A stretch of 64,000 nt of DNA from Anaerolineales bacterium (GTDB lineage: Bacteria; Chloroflexota; Anaerolineae; Anaerolineales; Villigracilaceae), in assembly GCA_030680795.1 (NCBI GenBank), contig JAUXUL010000001.1, positions 62,001 through 126,000 of the forward strand, written 5' to 3'. Positions within the stretch are counted from its first letter, which is position 1. Each line of letters starts with the position of its first letter. Below, piece after piece: positions 49,838 through 57,319 of the stretch. The position numbers and the translations under genes are program-made. The notes beneath the pieces were generated by a model. It worked only from the letters and a program-made list of their open reading frames with translations, was not told the DNA's origin and made no database searches.

Positions 49838-50388
49838 TCTTCGCTCCTTTCCAATAAGCCGCGCAAGCGTTCACGCGCCGCATTCAATAGCCACTTGATC
49901 GTGCCGACAGCCGCTCCTGATTCAACCGCCATTTCCTTTTCACTCATCTCAAGAAAATAACACTGAACGATTACCGCTCTCTGGCGCGGCGACAATTTTT
50001 GTAAGGCGTCCCAGATTTGACTTTGGACTTCGATGGATTCAACCTGCAACTCAACCGACTCGACTCTTTGGGCCAGTTCCGCGAAGAGATTTTCCGCCTC
50101 CGCTTCATCCCCGATTTGAACCTGCCGCGCCGACTTTTGGATCACCTTCACAGAAGCATTGACCACGCTGCGCATGAACCACGGCTCAAATGGACGCCCC
50201 GCATCGAATCCCTTTATGGAGCGATATACCTGAAGGAAGGAATCCTGCACCACATCCTCAGCCAGGCCGATATCCCGCGTGATCAGATAGGCTGTGCGCA
50301 CAGCCTTCACTTGATAGCGCATCACGAGGAATTTCAATCCGCCGATATCGTTGTCTTTGAGTAGCTGGATGGCTTGTTGTTCGTCCAT
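49834..50388 (-). CDS. ECF RNA polymerase sigma factor
   Basis: A protein of 184 residues. The sigma-2 region shows MRYQVKAVRTAYLITRDIGLAEDVVQDSFLQVYRSIKGFDAGRPFEPWFMRSVVNA; the sigma-4 region shows LSPRQRAVIVQCYFLEMSEKEMAVESGAAVGTIKWLLNAARERLRGLL (helix-turn-helix). It overlaps the downstream propeller protein by 4 nt; together they form a sensor-sigma unit. A sigma factor of this group usually controls its own promoter. Confidence 0.94.
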   Translation of the reverse strand: MDEQQAIQLLKDNDIGGLKFLVMRYQVKAVRTAYLITRDIGLAEDVVQDSFLQVYRSIKGFDAGRPFEPWFMRSVVNASVKVIQKSARQVQIGDEAEAENLFAELAQRVESVELQVESIEVQSQIWDALQKLSPRQRAVIVQCYFLEMSEKEMAVESGAAVGTIKWLLNAARERLRGLLERSEE

Positions 50389-50442
50389 TGTCTATAATCT
50401 ATATCCGATCATACTTGAAAAGGTTGGGTATTGATTTAAATG

Positions 50443-50477
50443 AAAAAGTGGAATTGGCTTCCCATATTCCACTTTTT
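50443..50477. terminator. Terminator after the multi-pass membrane protein
   Basis: AAAAAGTGGAAT (50443-50454) pairs with ATTCCACTTTTT (50466-50477), flanked by A/T runs on both sides; in minus orientation it ends the 50510-51280 gene. Confidence 0.8.
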
Positions 50478-50509
50478 TCAAAACACAACTGTTCAGCAAA
50501 ACAAAAAAC

Positions 50510-51280
50510 TTACTTATGCAATTGTCTCAATATCAATAGTGACGTGCCTTGAACTGTCAAGGCGGTCAAGGTTGCAGCCCCAAAAGCAACAGCCAAACCA
50601 GCCTGCTCGATCAACAGGCTCAGTGTAATAAAGAAACCTGTAAAAGCGAACATCCCATACAACAGGCCTCTCAATACATGCGCGGCCGCGGCTGGTCCTT
50701 GATCGCGATGGGCAAAGATCGCCAAAATGGTGACGTACACCGGTATCGTTGTGAGCAACCCGGTCAGACGCGGGCCGATGAATGGCGCAATGCCCGTCAG
50801 GAGCAGGATAAAGCTTGTGCCGATCAGCACGCGGATGGGAATGTCCCAGCGGCTTGGTTTGCTTTCGTCGTCTTTTATGACCGTATCCCTGGGCATGAGA
50901 AGTAAGCCAACCACAATCGCCAAACAAACCATCGCAAAGATCGGCAGGAGTGGAAAGGTGGCGCTTTGCAAAAAAACGGTATTTGCAAAAAAGACAAACA
51001 GACTCCCGGAAATTGCAATGGACCAGTGAAAGCGCGTGGCAAGCCATGAATAGGTTAAGGCGTAGGCAACCAGCGAAAGTCCGCCGCTTAATACGCCCAA
51101 CGAAGCATTCGCTGCAAAAGAAGCGTTGTGGCTGAGTGCCACGAAGAAGATCACCGGCCCGGATGTCAGCGGCATGCCAACGATCCAGCCGCTGACGCCG
51201 GGTCCATAACGACGCCCGGCAAAACTGGCAGTGCCAATAATGAGCGGCGCCATGATAAGTTTTAGTATGAGAATATTCAT
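50510..51280 (-). CDS. Multi-pass membrane protein, unknown function
   Basis: A protein of 256 residues, mostly hydrophobic with about 8 helices. A short polar region (PRDTVIKDDESKPSRWD, about 129-145) divides two halves of four helices each. Conserved-looking motifs are GRRYGPGVSGWIVGMPLTSGP near the N-terminus and GPRLTGLLTTIPVYV after the split; the two TG/SG-P motifs suggest an internal duplication, as in small transporters. I do not recognise the family (GlpM-like proteins are one possibility). It follows mevalonate kinase by 6 bp and likely belongs to the same transcript. Confidence 0.75.
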   Translation of the reverse strand: MNILILKLIMAPLIIGTASFAGRRYGPGVSGWIVGMPLTSGPVIFFVALSHNASFAANASLGVLSGGLSLVAYALTYSWLATRFHWSIAISGSLFVFFANTVFLQSATFPLLPIFAMVCLAIVVGLLLMPRDTVIKDDESKPSRWDIPIRVLIGTSFILLLTGIAPFIGPRLTGLLTTIPVYVTILAIFAHRDQGPAAAAHVLRGLLYGMFAFTGFFITLSLLIEQAGLAVAFGAATLTALTVQGTSLLILRQLHK

Positions 51281-51286
51281 TTATAA

Positions 51287-52228
51287 TTAACTGATTTCCG
51301 TGATGATCGTCCGTTTTGCGCCTGCGGAGATTAATGCGCCCGCCACAGACTCCGCCTTGGCTTGATCGGTCAAAGCGATCATATTGCCCCCGCGTCCGCC
51401 GCCGCTGAGTTTTGCGCCGAGTGCCCCAGCCTGCCGCGCGGCGATCACAAGTTGATCCAATTCGGGAGAGGAGACTGTCAGTTCCTGTAAAAGTGAATGG
51501 TTGTGATCCATGAGCTCGCCGAGCAATTCAGGTTTTCCACTTTCGATGGAACGGCGCGCAATTAACACAATCTGCGCGATCTCGTTGAAGATGTTTTCAA
51601 AATGATTTGTGTTTCCTAACCACAAACGGCGTACATCGCCAACGGATTCTTTTGTCAGTGCGGGAATACCCGTGTCGCCAATGACGATGGTGAAAGGTTT
51701 GCCTGTTTTGAAGGTCTCAATCGGCTGGCCTTTGATGAAATAGACAGGCATGTTGTAGGTAATGACGGTGTTGTCAATACCAGAGGGCCTGCCGTGATGG
51801 AGTTTTTCGATTTCATAGGCAAGCAGGTTAACTTCATCGTCTGAAAGGGAATGAAAGAGGAAAGAAGAAAGAGCGCGGATCAACGCAACCGAGACTGCCG
51901 CACCGGAGCCCAGTCCGGAGGCGACGGGGATGGTGGATGAAATATTTATTTCGAGTCCCTCACCTTGCCCTCTCCCGAGGGGAGAGGAAATTCCCAGCGT
52001 GGAAAACAGCTTGAGGATAACAGAAGCAATTGGATGGCCGGAGGGAAGCGAGGTCAGTTCGGCGTGCAGGTCAATGATGGGGGCGTGGATCCAAATCCCG
52101 TGGCGGGCTGAATCCAAAACTTCAACATCCGCATGAACTTGTGTAACAGGCACAGCCAGGGCAGGGCGGCCGTATACCACCGCATGTTCGCCGAAGAGGA
52201 TGATCTTGCCGGGCGCGGAGGCTTTCAC
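51287..52228 (-). CDS. mvk: Mevalonate kinase
   Basis: A protein of 313 residues from the GTG at 52228, which overlaps the stop of the upstream gene (GTGA); an ORF start further upstream would run through that gene. It begins KASAPGKIILFGEHAVVYGRPALAVPV; the ATP motif PVASGLGSGAAVSVALIRAL (GHMP motif 2), HHGRPSGIDNTVITY and AKLSGGGRGGNMIAL (motif 3) are intact. It phosphorylates mevalonate for isoprenoid synthesis. The segment SSPLGRGQGEGLE (about 91-103) is encoded by a widespread genomic repeat (51956-51990), in a surface loop just before an essential strand. The rest of the mevalonate pathway is not in the window. Confidence 0.92.
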   Translation of the reverse strand: MKASAPGKIILFGEHAVVYGRPALAVPVTQVHADVEVLDSARHGIWIHAPIIDLHAELTSLPSGHPIASVILKLFSTLGISSPLGRGQGEGLEINISSTIPVASGLGSGAAVSVALIRALSSFLFHSLSDDEVNLLAYEIEKLHHGRPSGIDNTVITYNMPVYFIKGQPIETFKTGKPFTIVIGDTGIPALTKESVGDVRRLWLGNTNHFENIFNEIAQIVLIARRSIESGKPELLGELMDHNHSLLQELTVSSPELDQLVIAARQAGALGAKLSGGGRGGNMIALTDQAKAESVAGALISAGAKRTIITEIS

Positions 52229-53094
52229 GAAAGATAAAAGATCGCCAGGACGGCTGCCGCCCAAAGGATCATGGCAATTTGAAACGGACGGTCGGACAAT
52301 AAAATTTCCTCGGGCGCGCCGCCAGAGAGTTTGACTTGAATGAGGTACAAATAACGGAAGATGGTGTACACCACAAACGGAATGGTGAGCATCATGCTGT
52401 GGTTTTCAGGCACGTTGGGCGCGGAGAATGTATAAAGTGAATAAGCCACAATGGTGGTGCCTGAAACGATCATGATGTATTGATCGAGAAGAGGCAGTGT
52501 GTAACCATCCAGCACTTTGCGGTGCGAACCTGCGCCATGTGCGAGCAGCGCGATCTCAGCGCGTCGTTTGCCAAAACCGAGAAAGAGTGAGAGCAATGTC
52601 ATCACGACGTAGAGCCAGGGGGAGAATCTTTCAACCGCAATCAACGTAACGCCTGCATGGACCCGCAACACAAAACCTGCTGCAATAACAAGCACGTCCA
52701 CAATTGGAATGTGTTTCAGCCATTTTGAATATGCCAGGTTGAGCAGGAAGTAGATCACAACCACCGCTTCAAAACCAGGCGCCAGCAGGTATGCAAGCCC
52801 AAACGTGATCACGACCAGAGCAATGCCTGCGGTCCACGCGGCGCTGACAGGAAGTGTTCCAGATGCAATCGGGCGATTCTTCTTTTCAGGATGCTGGCGA
52901 TCTGCTTCCACATCGGCAAGATCATTGAAGATGTAAACGCTGGAAGAGATCAGGCAGAACAAGGCAAAGCCTGCGAGGGTTCGCAAAAACGAATCAATGT
53001 TGAGTAACTGCTTGTCAAAGACAAGCGCGGCAAAGATGAATACATTTTTTGTCCACTGGCGCGGGCGCATGGTTTTGAATAAAGCATTTAACAT
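52225..53094 (-). CDS. UbiA-family prenyltransferase, likely decaprenyl-phosphate phosphoribosyltransferase
   Basis: A protein of 289 residues with about 8-9 helices. The first Asp-rich motif is in YIFNDLADVEADRQHPEKKNRPIASG (NDLxDxExDRxH), and the second site is DVLVIAAGFVLRVHAGV. The start RPRQWTKNVFIFAALVFDKQLL is typical of the DPPR-synthase subgroup (Rv3806c), which joins phosphoribose to decaprenyl phosphate for arabinan synthesis; other UbiA enzymes are possible. It precedes mevalonate kinase with a GTGA overlap, so polyprenyl supply and use are co-expressed. Confidence 0.88.
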   Translation of the reverse strand: MLNALFKTMRPRQWTKNVFIFAALVFDKQLLNIDSFLRTLAGFALFCLISSSVYIFNDLADVEADRQHPEKKNRPIASGTLPVSAAWTAGIALVVITFGLAYLLAPGFEAVVVIYFLLNLAYSKWLKHIPIVDVLVIAAGFVLRVHAGVTLIAVERFSPWLYVVMTLLSLFLGFGKRRAEIALLAHGAGSHRKVLDGYTLPLLDQYIMIVSGTTIVAYSLYTFSAPNVPENHSMMLTIPFVVYTIFRYLYLIQVKLSGGAPEEILLSDRPFQIAMILWAAAVLAIFYLS

Positions 53095-53177
53095 GGGACT
53101 ATTTTACCTGTATTTGGCATAAACGATAATTTTTCATGGCGCACATTTTATATCATCAATGGCAGTAAAATATAAGC

Positions 53178-54020
53178 ATGACAAAAACTCGTTTGGATGT
53201 TTTGCTCGTGGAGCGCGGATTGGCGGATTCGCGCGCCAAAGCGCAAGCCTTGATCATGGCCGGACAAGTGCGAGTGGACGCTCAGGTCACGCTCAGGCCT
53301 GCTCTGGCGATAGATTCAAAATCCACGCTGACAGTTGACGCCGGCCCGCGCTTCGTCTCGCGCGGCGGAGAAAAACTGGCGGGCGCGCTGGATACATTCG
53401 CAATTGATGTGAGAGGCTTCACCTGCGCGGATGTTGGCTCGTCGACTGGCGGTTTTACCGATTGCCTGCTGCAACGCGGCGCGCTGAAAGTCTATGCCAT
53501 TGATGTGGGCAAGGGCATTCTGCATTGGAAACTGCGAAATAACAAACGCGTGGTTGTGATGGAAGAAACCAACGCGCGTTTTGTAGAGTCACTACCTGAG
53601 GAAATCAACTTTGTGACAGTGGATGCCTCTTTTATTTCATTGAAGATATTATTGCCAGTAGTTAAGAGTTGGCTTGACTTCTCACTTCTCACTTCTCGCA
53701 TAAATGAAGTAAAAAGAATAAAGGGAGAAGTCTTGGCATTAATCAAACCTCAATTTGAAGCTGGTAAAAAAGAAGTCGCTCGCGGCGATGGCGTCATCCG
53801 CGATCCTGAAATCCACAGGCAGGTTTTATTGGATGTATTGAGTTATGCAAAAAGTGAAGGCTTTGGCTTGCGCGGACTGGTCAGATCAGCATTATTGGGA
53901 CCCAAAGGAAATACAGAGTTTTTGCTTTGGCTGGATATTCACCCAAACGAAATATCTGTGGAAGAATTGGTGAATCATGTAATGGAACAGGAGATCGCTC
54001 ACCCGTCGCCTGGTCGCTAG
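53178..54020 (+). CDS. tlyA: TlyA-family rRNA methyltransferase (hemolysin-like)
   Basis: A protein of 280 residues. N-terminal S4 RNA-binding domain (TRLDVLLVERGLADSRAKAQALIMAGQVRVD), then an FtsJ-like methyltransferase: ADVGSSTGGFTDCLLQRGA (SAM site), YAIDVGKGILHWKLRNNKRVVV and VALIKPQFEAGKKEV-like end motif (here LALIKPQFEAGKKEVARGDGVIRD). Between FISLKILLPVVKSW and GEVLALIKPQFEAG an extra stretch LDFSLLTSRINEVKRIK is encoded partly by a TTCTCAC-repeat (53677-53697), so it looks like an insertion into the methyltransferase core, not seen in typical members. TlyA methylates 16S/23S rRNA. Activity of this copy is uncertain. Confidence 0.9.
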   Translation: MTKTRLDVLLVERGLADSRAKAQALIMAGQVRVDAQVTLRPALAIDSKSTLTVDAGPRFVSRGGEKLAGALDTFAIDVRGFTCADVGSSTGGFTDCLLQRGALKVYAIDVGKGILHWKLRNNKRVVVMEETNARFVESLPEEINFVTVDASFISLKILLPVVKSWLDFSLLTSRINEVKRIKGEVLALIKPQFEAGKKEVARGDGVIRDPEIHRQVLLDVLSYAKSEGFGLRGLVRSALLGPKGNTEFLLWLDIHPNEISVEELVNHVMEQEIAHPSPGR

Positions 54021-54166
54021 TGCCTCGCAGATACTTACCGAAAGGCACCTGACGGGTGGTTTCCTCTCATTATCATCTATACCCAAAAACCTCCTTTTAT
54101 GTCATAATAATCACACCGCACGTATCCAAACGAACGTGACGGCGTTAAACCGATCAAACCGAAAGC

Positions 54167-54236
54167 GCGTGCATACTCAGGGGCGCCAGCACGCAATCCC
54201 GCACATCTCGAAAAGAGATAAAGGAAATGTGCGGGA
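54167..54236 (+). promoter_or_regulatory. Structured leader of panB, candidate pan-type motif
   Basis: Two hairpins in tandem: GCGTGC (54167-54172)/GCACGC (54189-54194) and TCCCGCACAT (54197-54206)/ATGTGCGGGA (54227-54236), the latter enclosing a small ATCTC/GAGAT stem. They end about 30 nt before the panB ATG. Published pan-motif RNAs occur before panB/panC genes in Chloroflexi and other phyla, often in tandem, but I cannot confirm the conserved bulged adenines. Confidence 0.5.
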
Positions 54237-54268
54237 CAAGTCGGACTCTACCTTTATCGGAGGGTACC

Positions 54269-55165
54269 ATGTCAACTGTAAGACCTGTTTCAAGCAACAC
54301 ATCACAACAGACTGCCCACGCTTCGCGTAATAGGGTAACCACGCTCACGTTTCGGCAGAAGAAGGAACGCGGCGAGGTGATCACTATGCTGACCGCCTAC
54401 GACTATCCCACCGCCATGGCGGTAGACCAGGCGGGTATTGATTCTATTCTCGTGGGCGATTCGCTGGGAATGGTAGTGTTGGGCTATGAAAATACACTGT
54501 CTGTCAGCATGGAAGAGATGCTTCATCATGCCCGCGCCGTGGCACGCGGAGCGAAATCCGCGCTGCTTATTGGCGATATGCCTTTCATGTCGTACCAGGT
54601 TTCTGTGGAAGAAGCCGTCCGTAATGCAGGCCGCTTCCTTCAGCAGGGCGGCATGGACGCTGTCAAACTCGAGGGCGGGCGCGAACGGGCGGACGCCGTC
54701 CGCGCGATTGTGGGCACGGGCATTCCCGTCATGGGGCATCTTGGGCTCACGCCGCAGTCCGTCCATCAGCTGGGCGGATTCCGCGCGCAGGGCAAAACCG
54801 CCTCCGCCGCGAAGCGTTTGCTTGAAGATGCGCAGATATTGGAAGATGCGGGCGCGTTCAGCCTCGTGCTTGAGTCTGTGCCTGCGCGATTGGCGGAATT
54901 GATCTCGAAGAAAATTTCCATCCCAGCTATTGGCATTGGCGCGGGCGCAGGTTGTGACGGCCAGGTCTTGGTCACGCACGATTTGCTTGGCTTGTTCGAC
55001 CGCTTCACGCCCAGGTTCGTCAAGAAGTATGCAAACTTCCACGCAGAGATGAGCAAGGCTTTCGGCGAATACATTGACGACATCGAAAGCAAGCGTTTCC
55101 CCGCCGTTGAACACACTGTTGAAATGACGGATGAAGAATGGGATGAATTCTTACGAAGCGCGTAA
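54269..55165 (+). CDS. panB: 3-methyl-2-oxobutanoate hydroxymethyltransferase
   Basis: A protein of 298 residues from the ATG at 54269 after GGAGGGTACC; an ORF extension upstream lies inside the leader hairpin. Motifs ITMLTAYDYPTAMAVDQAGIDSILVGDSLGMVVLGYENTLSVSMEEMLHHARAVARG, GRFLQQGGMDAVKLEGG, GIPVMGHLGLTPQSVHQLGGFRAQGKT and IPAIGIGAGAGCDGQVLVTHDLLG are family signatures. It makes ketopantoate from 2-oxoisovalerate and methylenetetrahydrofolate, the first committed step of pantothenate synthesis. The next enzyme, panE, follows 47 bp later. Confidence 0.97.
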   Translation: MSTVRPVSSNTSQQTAHASRNRVTTLTFRQKKERGEVITMLTAYDYPTAMAVDQAGIDSILVGDSLGMVVLGYENTLSVSMEEMLHHARAVARGAKSALLIGDMPFMSYQVSVEEAVRNAGRFLQQGGMDAVKLEGGRERADAVRAIVGTGIPVMGHLGLTPQSVHQLGGFRAQGKTASAAKRLLEDAQILEDAGAFSLVLESVPARLAELISKKISIPAIGIGAGAGCDGQVLVTHDLLGLFDRFTPRFVKKYANFHAEMSKAFGEYIDDIESKRFPAVEHTVEMTDEEWDEFLRSA

Positions 55166-55166
55166 T

Positions 55167-55197
55167 ACGGATTACGTAATGCGTGATTCGTAATGCG
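55167..55197. repeat. GTAATNCGTAAT repeat between panB and panE
   Basis: ACGGATTACGTAATGCGTGATTCGTAATGCGTAA-type direct repeat in the intercistronic gap; same family as 31738 and 35100. Confidence 0.6.
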
Positions 55198-55212
55198 TAA
55201 AAGGATGTTCAA

Positions 55213-56127
55213 ATGAAAGAGTCAATTTTATTGGTTGGCACGGGCGCATTGGCTACTTTGTTCGCAGCGCGTTTAAGTGAAGCGGGCCATTCCGTATCCA
55301 TGCTTGGGACGTGGAAGAATGGCTTGCAGGCGCTTCAGGAAAATGGCGCGCGCATTCTTGATGAGAATGGAAGTGAACGCGCATACAAAGTTTATGCGAC
55401 AGATGATCCGCGTGAGGTGAGCGGCGCGAAAGTTGCGCTTGTTTTGGTCAAATCCTGGCAGACGGAACGCGCGGCGCGCCAGTTGAAGGAATCACTTGCG
55501 GATGATGGACTTGCGGTCACTCTCCAAAATGGGCTTGGCAACCGCGAAACGCTCATGCAGGACCTTGGACCTGCTCGGGTTTCATTGGGCGTTACCACCA
55601 CTGGCGCGACTCTGCTCGGGCCGGGCCTGGTGAAAATGGGCGGGGAGGGAATCATTTCCCTCGAGCAGGCACAGCCCCCTGCGGGGAATCAGGCTCTCGG
55701 TCTGCTTGAGGCGGCTCTGAGGTCATCCAATTTCAATTTGCATATTGTGGATAATGCCCAGTCGCTCATCTGGGGCAAGCTGGTCATCAACACGGCCATC
55801 AACCCATTGACGGCCTTGTTGCGAATCACGAATGGTGAGTTGTTGTCGCGCCCGCTGGTTCGCAAGGTGATGTCTGCTTTGGCGCGTGAGACTGCGGAAG
55901 TGGCGAAGGCAGAGCATGTGCATTTGCCGTTCAGCAATCCTGTTTCTGCGGCGGAGGAAGTTGCGCGCAAGACGGCGGCGAATCATTCATCCATGTTCCA
56001 GGATGTGCGGCGCGGCGCTCCGACTGAAATTGATGCGATCTGCGGCGCGGTGATAACGCGCGGCCAGAAGCATGGCATCCGCACGCCATATAACCACGCC
56101 TGCTGGCAGTTGGTGCGGGCGATGTAG
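55213..56127 (+). CDS. panE: 2-dehydropantoate 2-reductase
   Basis: A protein of 304 residues. Rossmann start ILLVGTGALATLFAARLSEAGHSVSMLGTW; middle motif VTLQNGLGNRETL; catalytic Lys in LIWGKLVINTAINPLTALL; and PTEIDAICGAVITRGQKHGIRTPYNHACWQLVRA at the C-terminus. It reduces ketopantoate to pantoate with NADPH, the step after PanB. AAAGGATG precedes the ATG. Confidence 0.95.
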   Translation: MKESILLVGTGALATLFAARLSEAGHSVSMLGTWKNGLQALQENGARILDENGSERAYKVYATDDPREVSGAKVALVLVKSWQTERAARQLKESLADDGLAVTLQNGLGNRETLMQDLGPARVSLGVTTTGATLLGPGLVKMGGEGIISLEQAQPPAGNQALGLLEAALRSSNFNLHIVDNAQSLIWGKLVINTAINPLTALLRITNGELLSRPLVRKVMSALARETAEVAKAEHVHLPFSNPVSAAEEVARKTAANHSSMFQDVRRGAPTEIDAICGAVITRGQKHGIRTPYNHACWQLVRAM

Positions 56128-56159
56128 GTCATCCAGTAGGTCACGCTTGAAGTGTGACT
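56127..56159. repeat. GTAGGTCACGCTTGAAG-type repeat
   Basis: GTAGGTCACGCTTGAAGTGTGAC, an imperfect palindrome; related to 40676-40740 and 59460-59488. Confidence 0.5.
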
Positions 56160-56269
56160 TGCATTGTTAAAAAGGGTGACATTCATCCGCAATAGTGTGT
56201 GACTTCGTCTATGCACTTCCTAAAAACCGCATGGTAAGATAAGGAAAACTTTATCGTTTGGAGGTATCC

Positions 56270-57169
56270 ATGCGCAAGCTGTTCGTAATTTTAGTGTTGG
56301 GGGCGATGTTTGTATTTCCCTCTTTTGCGTCTGCACAAAATAATGTGACCATTTCCAATATGACTGTGCAGCTCTGGCCTGAATATGATCAGCCCAGTAT
56401 GCTGGTGATCGCAGATTTTCAAGTCGCCACGGACACAACATTCCCGGTGGACTTGACCTTTCGTATTCCGCAGGAAGCAAACCTGATCGCGGTGGCATCA
56501 CTTACAAGCGACGGTAATCTATTGAATGCCTTATTCGAAGGCCCAAAAGCGGAAGGGGAATGGCAGGTCTTCACCCTGACGATCAGCGAGAACATACTCT
56601 ATCGTTTTGAGTATTATCAGCCGCTCACATTCAATGGCAACCAGCGCATCTTTTCCTATTTGTGGGATGGAGCGTATGCGGTGGATGAATTCCATGTGCT
56701 TGTGCTGGAACCCAGGGACGTGACATCGTTTTCAATGTCTCCTGCTTATGAATCCATATCACAGGAGAATGGAGGCAATTATTATGATAGCGGCCTGGTA
56801 AAACGTGCCAAAGGTGAACAATTCGCCTTAAACCTGCAATATGAAAAGACAACAGATACCTTGGTTGCGCCGCCGCAGGGGATTCAACCCGCCGCACCGG
56901 TGGATGAAAGCACACCAGGGCGGGTTTCACTGAATAATTCCCTGCCTTATATTATTGGCGGTTTGGGTGTGGTGATGATCGTTGGCGGAATTGTGTATTA
57001 CTGGCAGGCAGGACGCACTTCTTCCAAAAGATCAAGGCGCAGACCACATGCTCATGTAGAGCGCGAGGATGATGGTGAGGATACATATTGTCCGCAATGC
57101 GGTACACGCGCCAAGAAAGGTGATCGTTTCTGCCGAGTGTGCGGTGCGCGCTTGCGGCAGGCAGAGTAA
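56270..57169 (+). CDS. Membrane-anchored protein with C-terminal zinc ribbon
   Basis: A protein of 299 residues from the ATG at 56270, after TGGAGGTATCC. Cleavable signal peptide (ends near FASAQ). The outer domain (about 30-190) is beta-rich, then a Pro-rich linker (APPQGIQPAAPVDEST, about 203-218), a helix (about 228-248), a very basic stretch (SSKRSRRRPHAHVERE) and a zinc ribbon CPQCG...CRVCG (about 273-292) that would lie in the cytoplasm. So an outside domain is linked to an inside zinc ribbon. Function unknown. It precedes the sensor kinase gene, separated by a repeat element. Confidence 0.8.
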   Translation: MRKLFVILVLGAMFVFPSFASAQNNVTISNMTVQLWPEYDQPSMLVIADFQVATDTTFPVDLTFRIPQEANLIAVASLTSDGNLLNALFEGPKAEGEWQVFTLTISENILYRFEYYQPLTFNGNQRIFSYLWDGAYAVDEFHVLVLEPRDVTSFSMSPAYESISQENGGNYYDSGLVKRAKGEQFALNLQYEKTTDTLVAPPQGIQPAAPVDESTPGRVSLNNSLPYIIGGLGVVMIVGGIVYYWQAGRTSSKRSRRRPHAHVEREDDGEDTYCPQCGTRAKKGDRFCRVCGARLRQAE

Positions 57170-57305
57170 GACCCTAAAGGTTTTAAGAACTCACCTTACG
57201 CAGTGTCATTCTGAGCGACAGCGAAGAATCTCTGAGATTATCGTAGAGACCCTTCCCTAGCGCTCAGGGAATTACGATTAGGTGAGTAAGGAAACTTTAG
57301 GGTCT
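57169..57305. repeat. MITE-like element with nested inverted ends
   Basis: Outer ends AGACCCTAAAG (57169-57179) and CTTTAGGGTCT (57295-57305) are perfect inverted repeats. Just inside is AACTCACCTTACGCA (57188-57202), the same end as the element at 63254, and the core GTGTCATTCTGAGC...AGCGCTCAGGGAATTACGATTAGGTGAGTAAG. No transposase reading frame fits inside. Confidence 0.75.
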
Positions 57306-57319
57306 GTATGTGAAAATAT

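Noticed and set aside
54227-54268. Longer panB start in the leader
   Set aside because: It would begin inside the closing arm of the second hairpin; the GGAGGG site marks the ATG at 54269.
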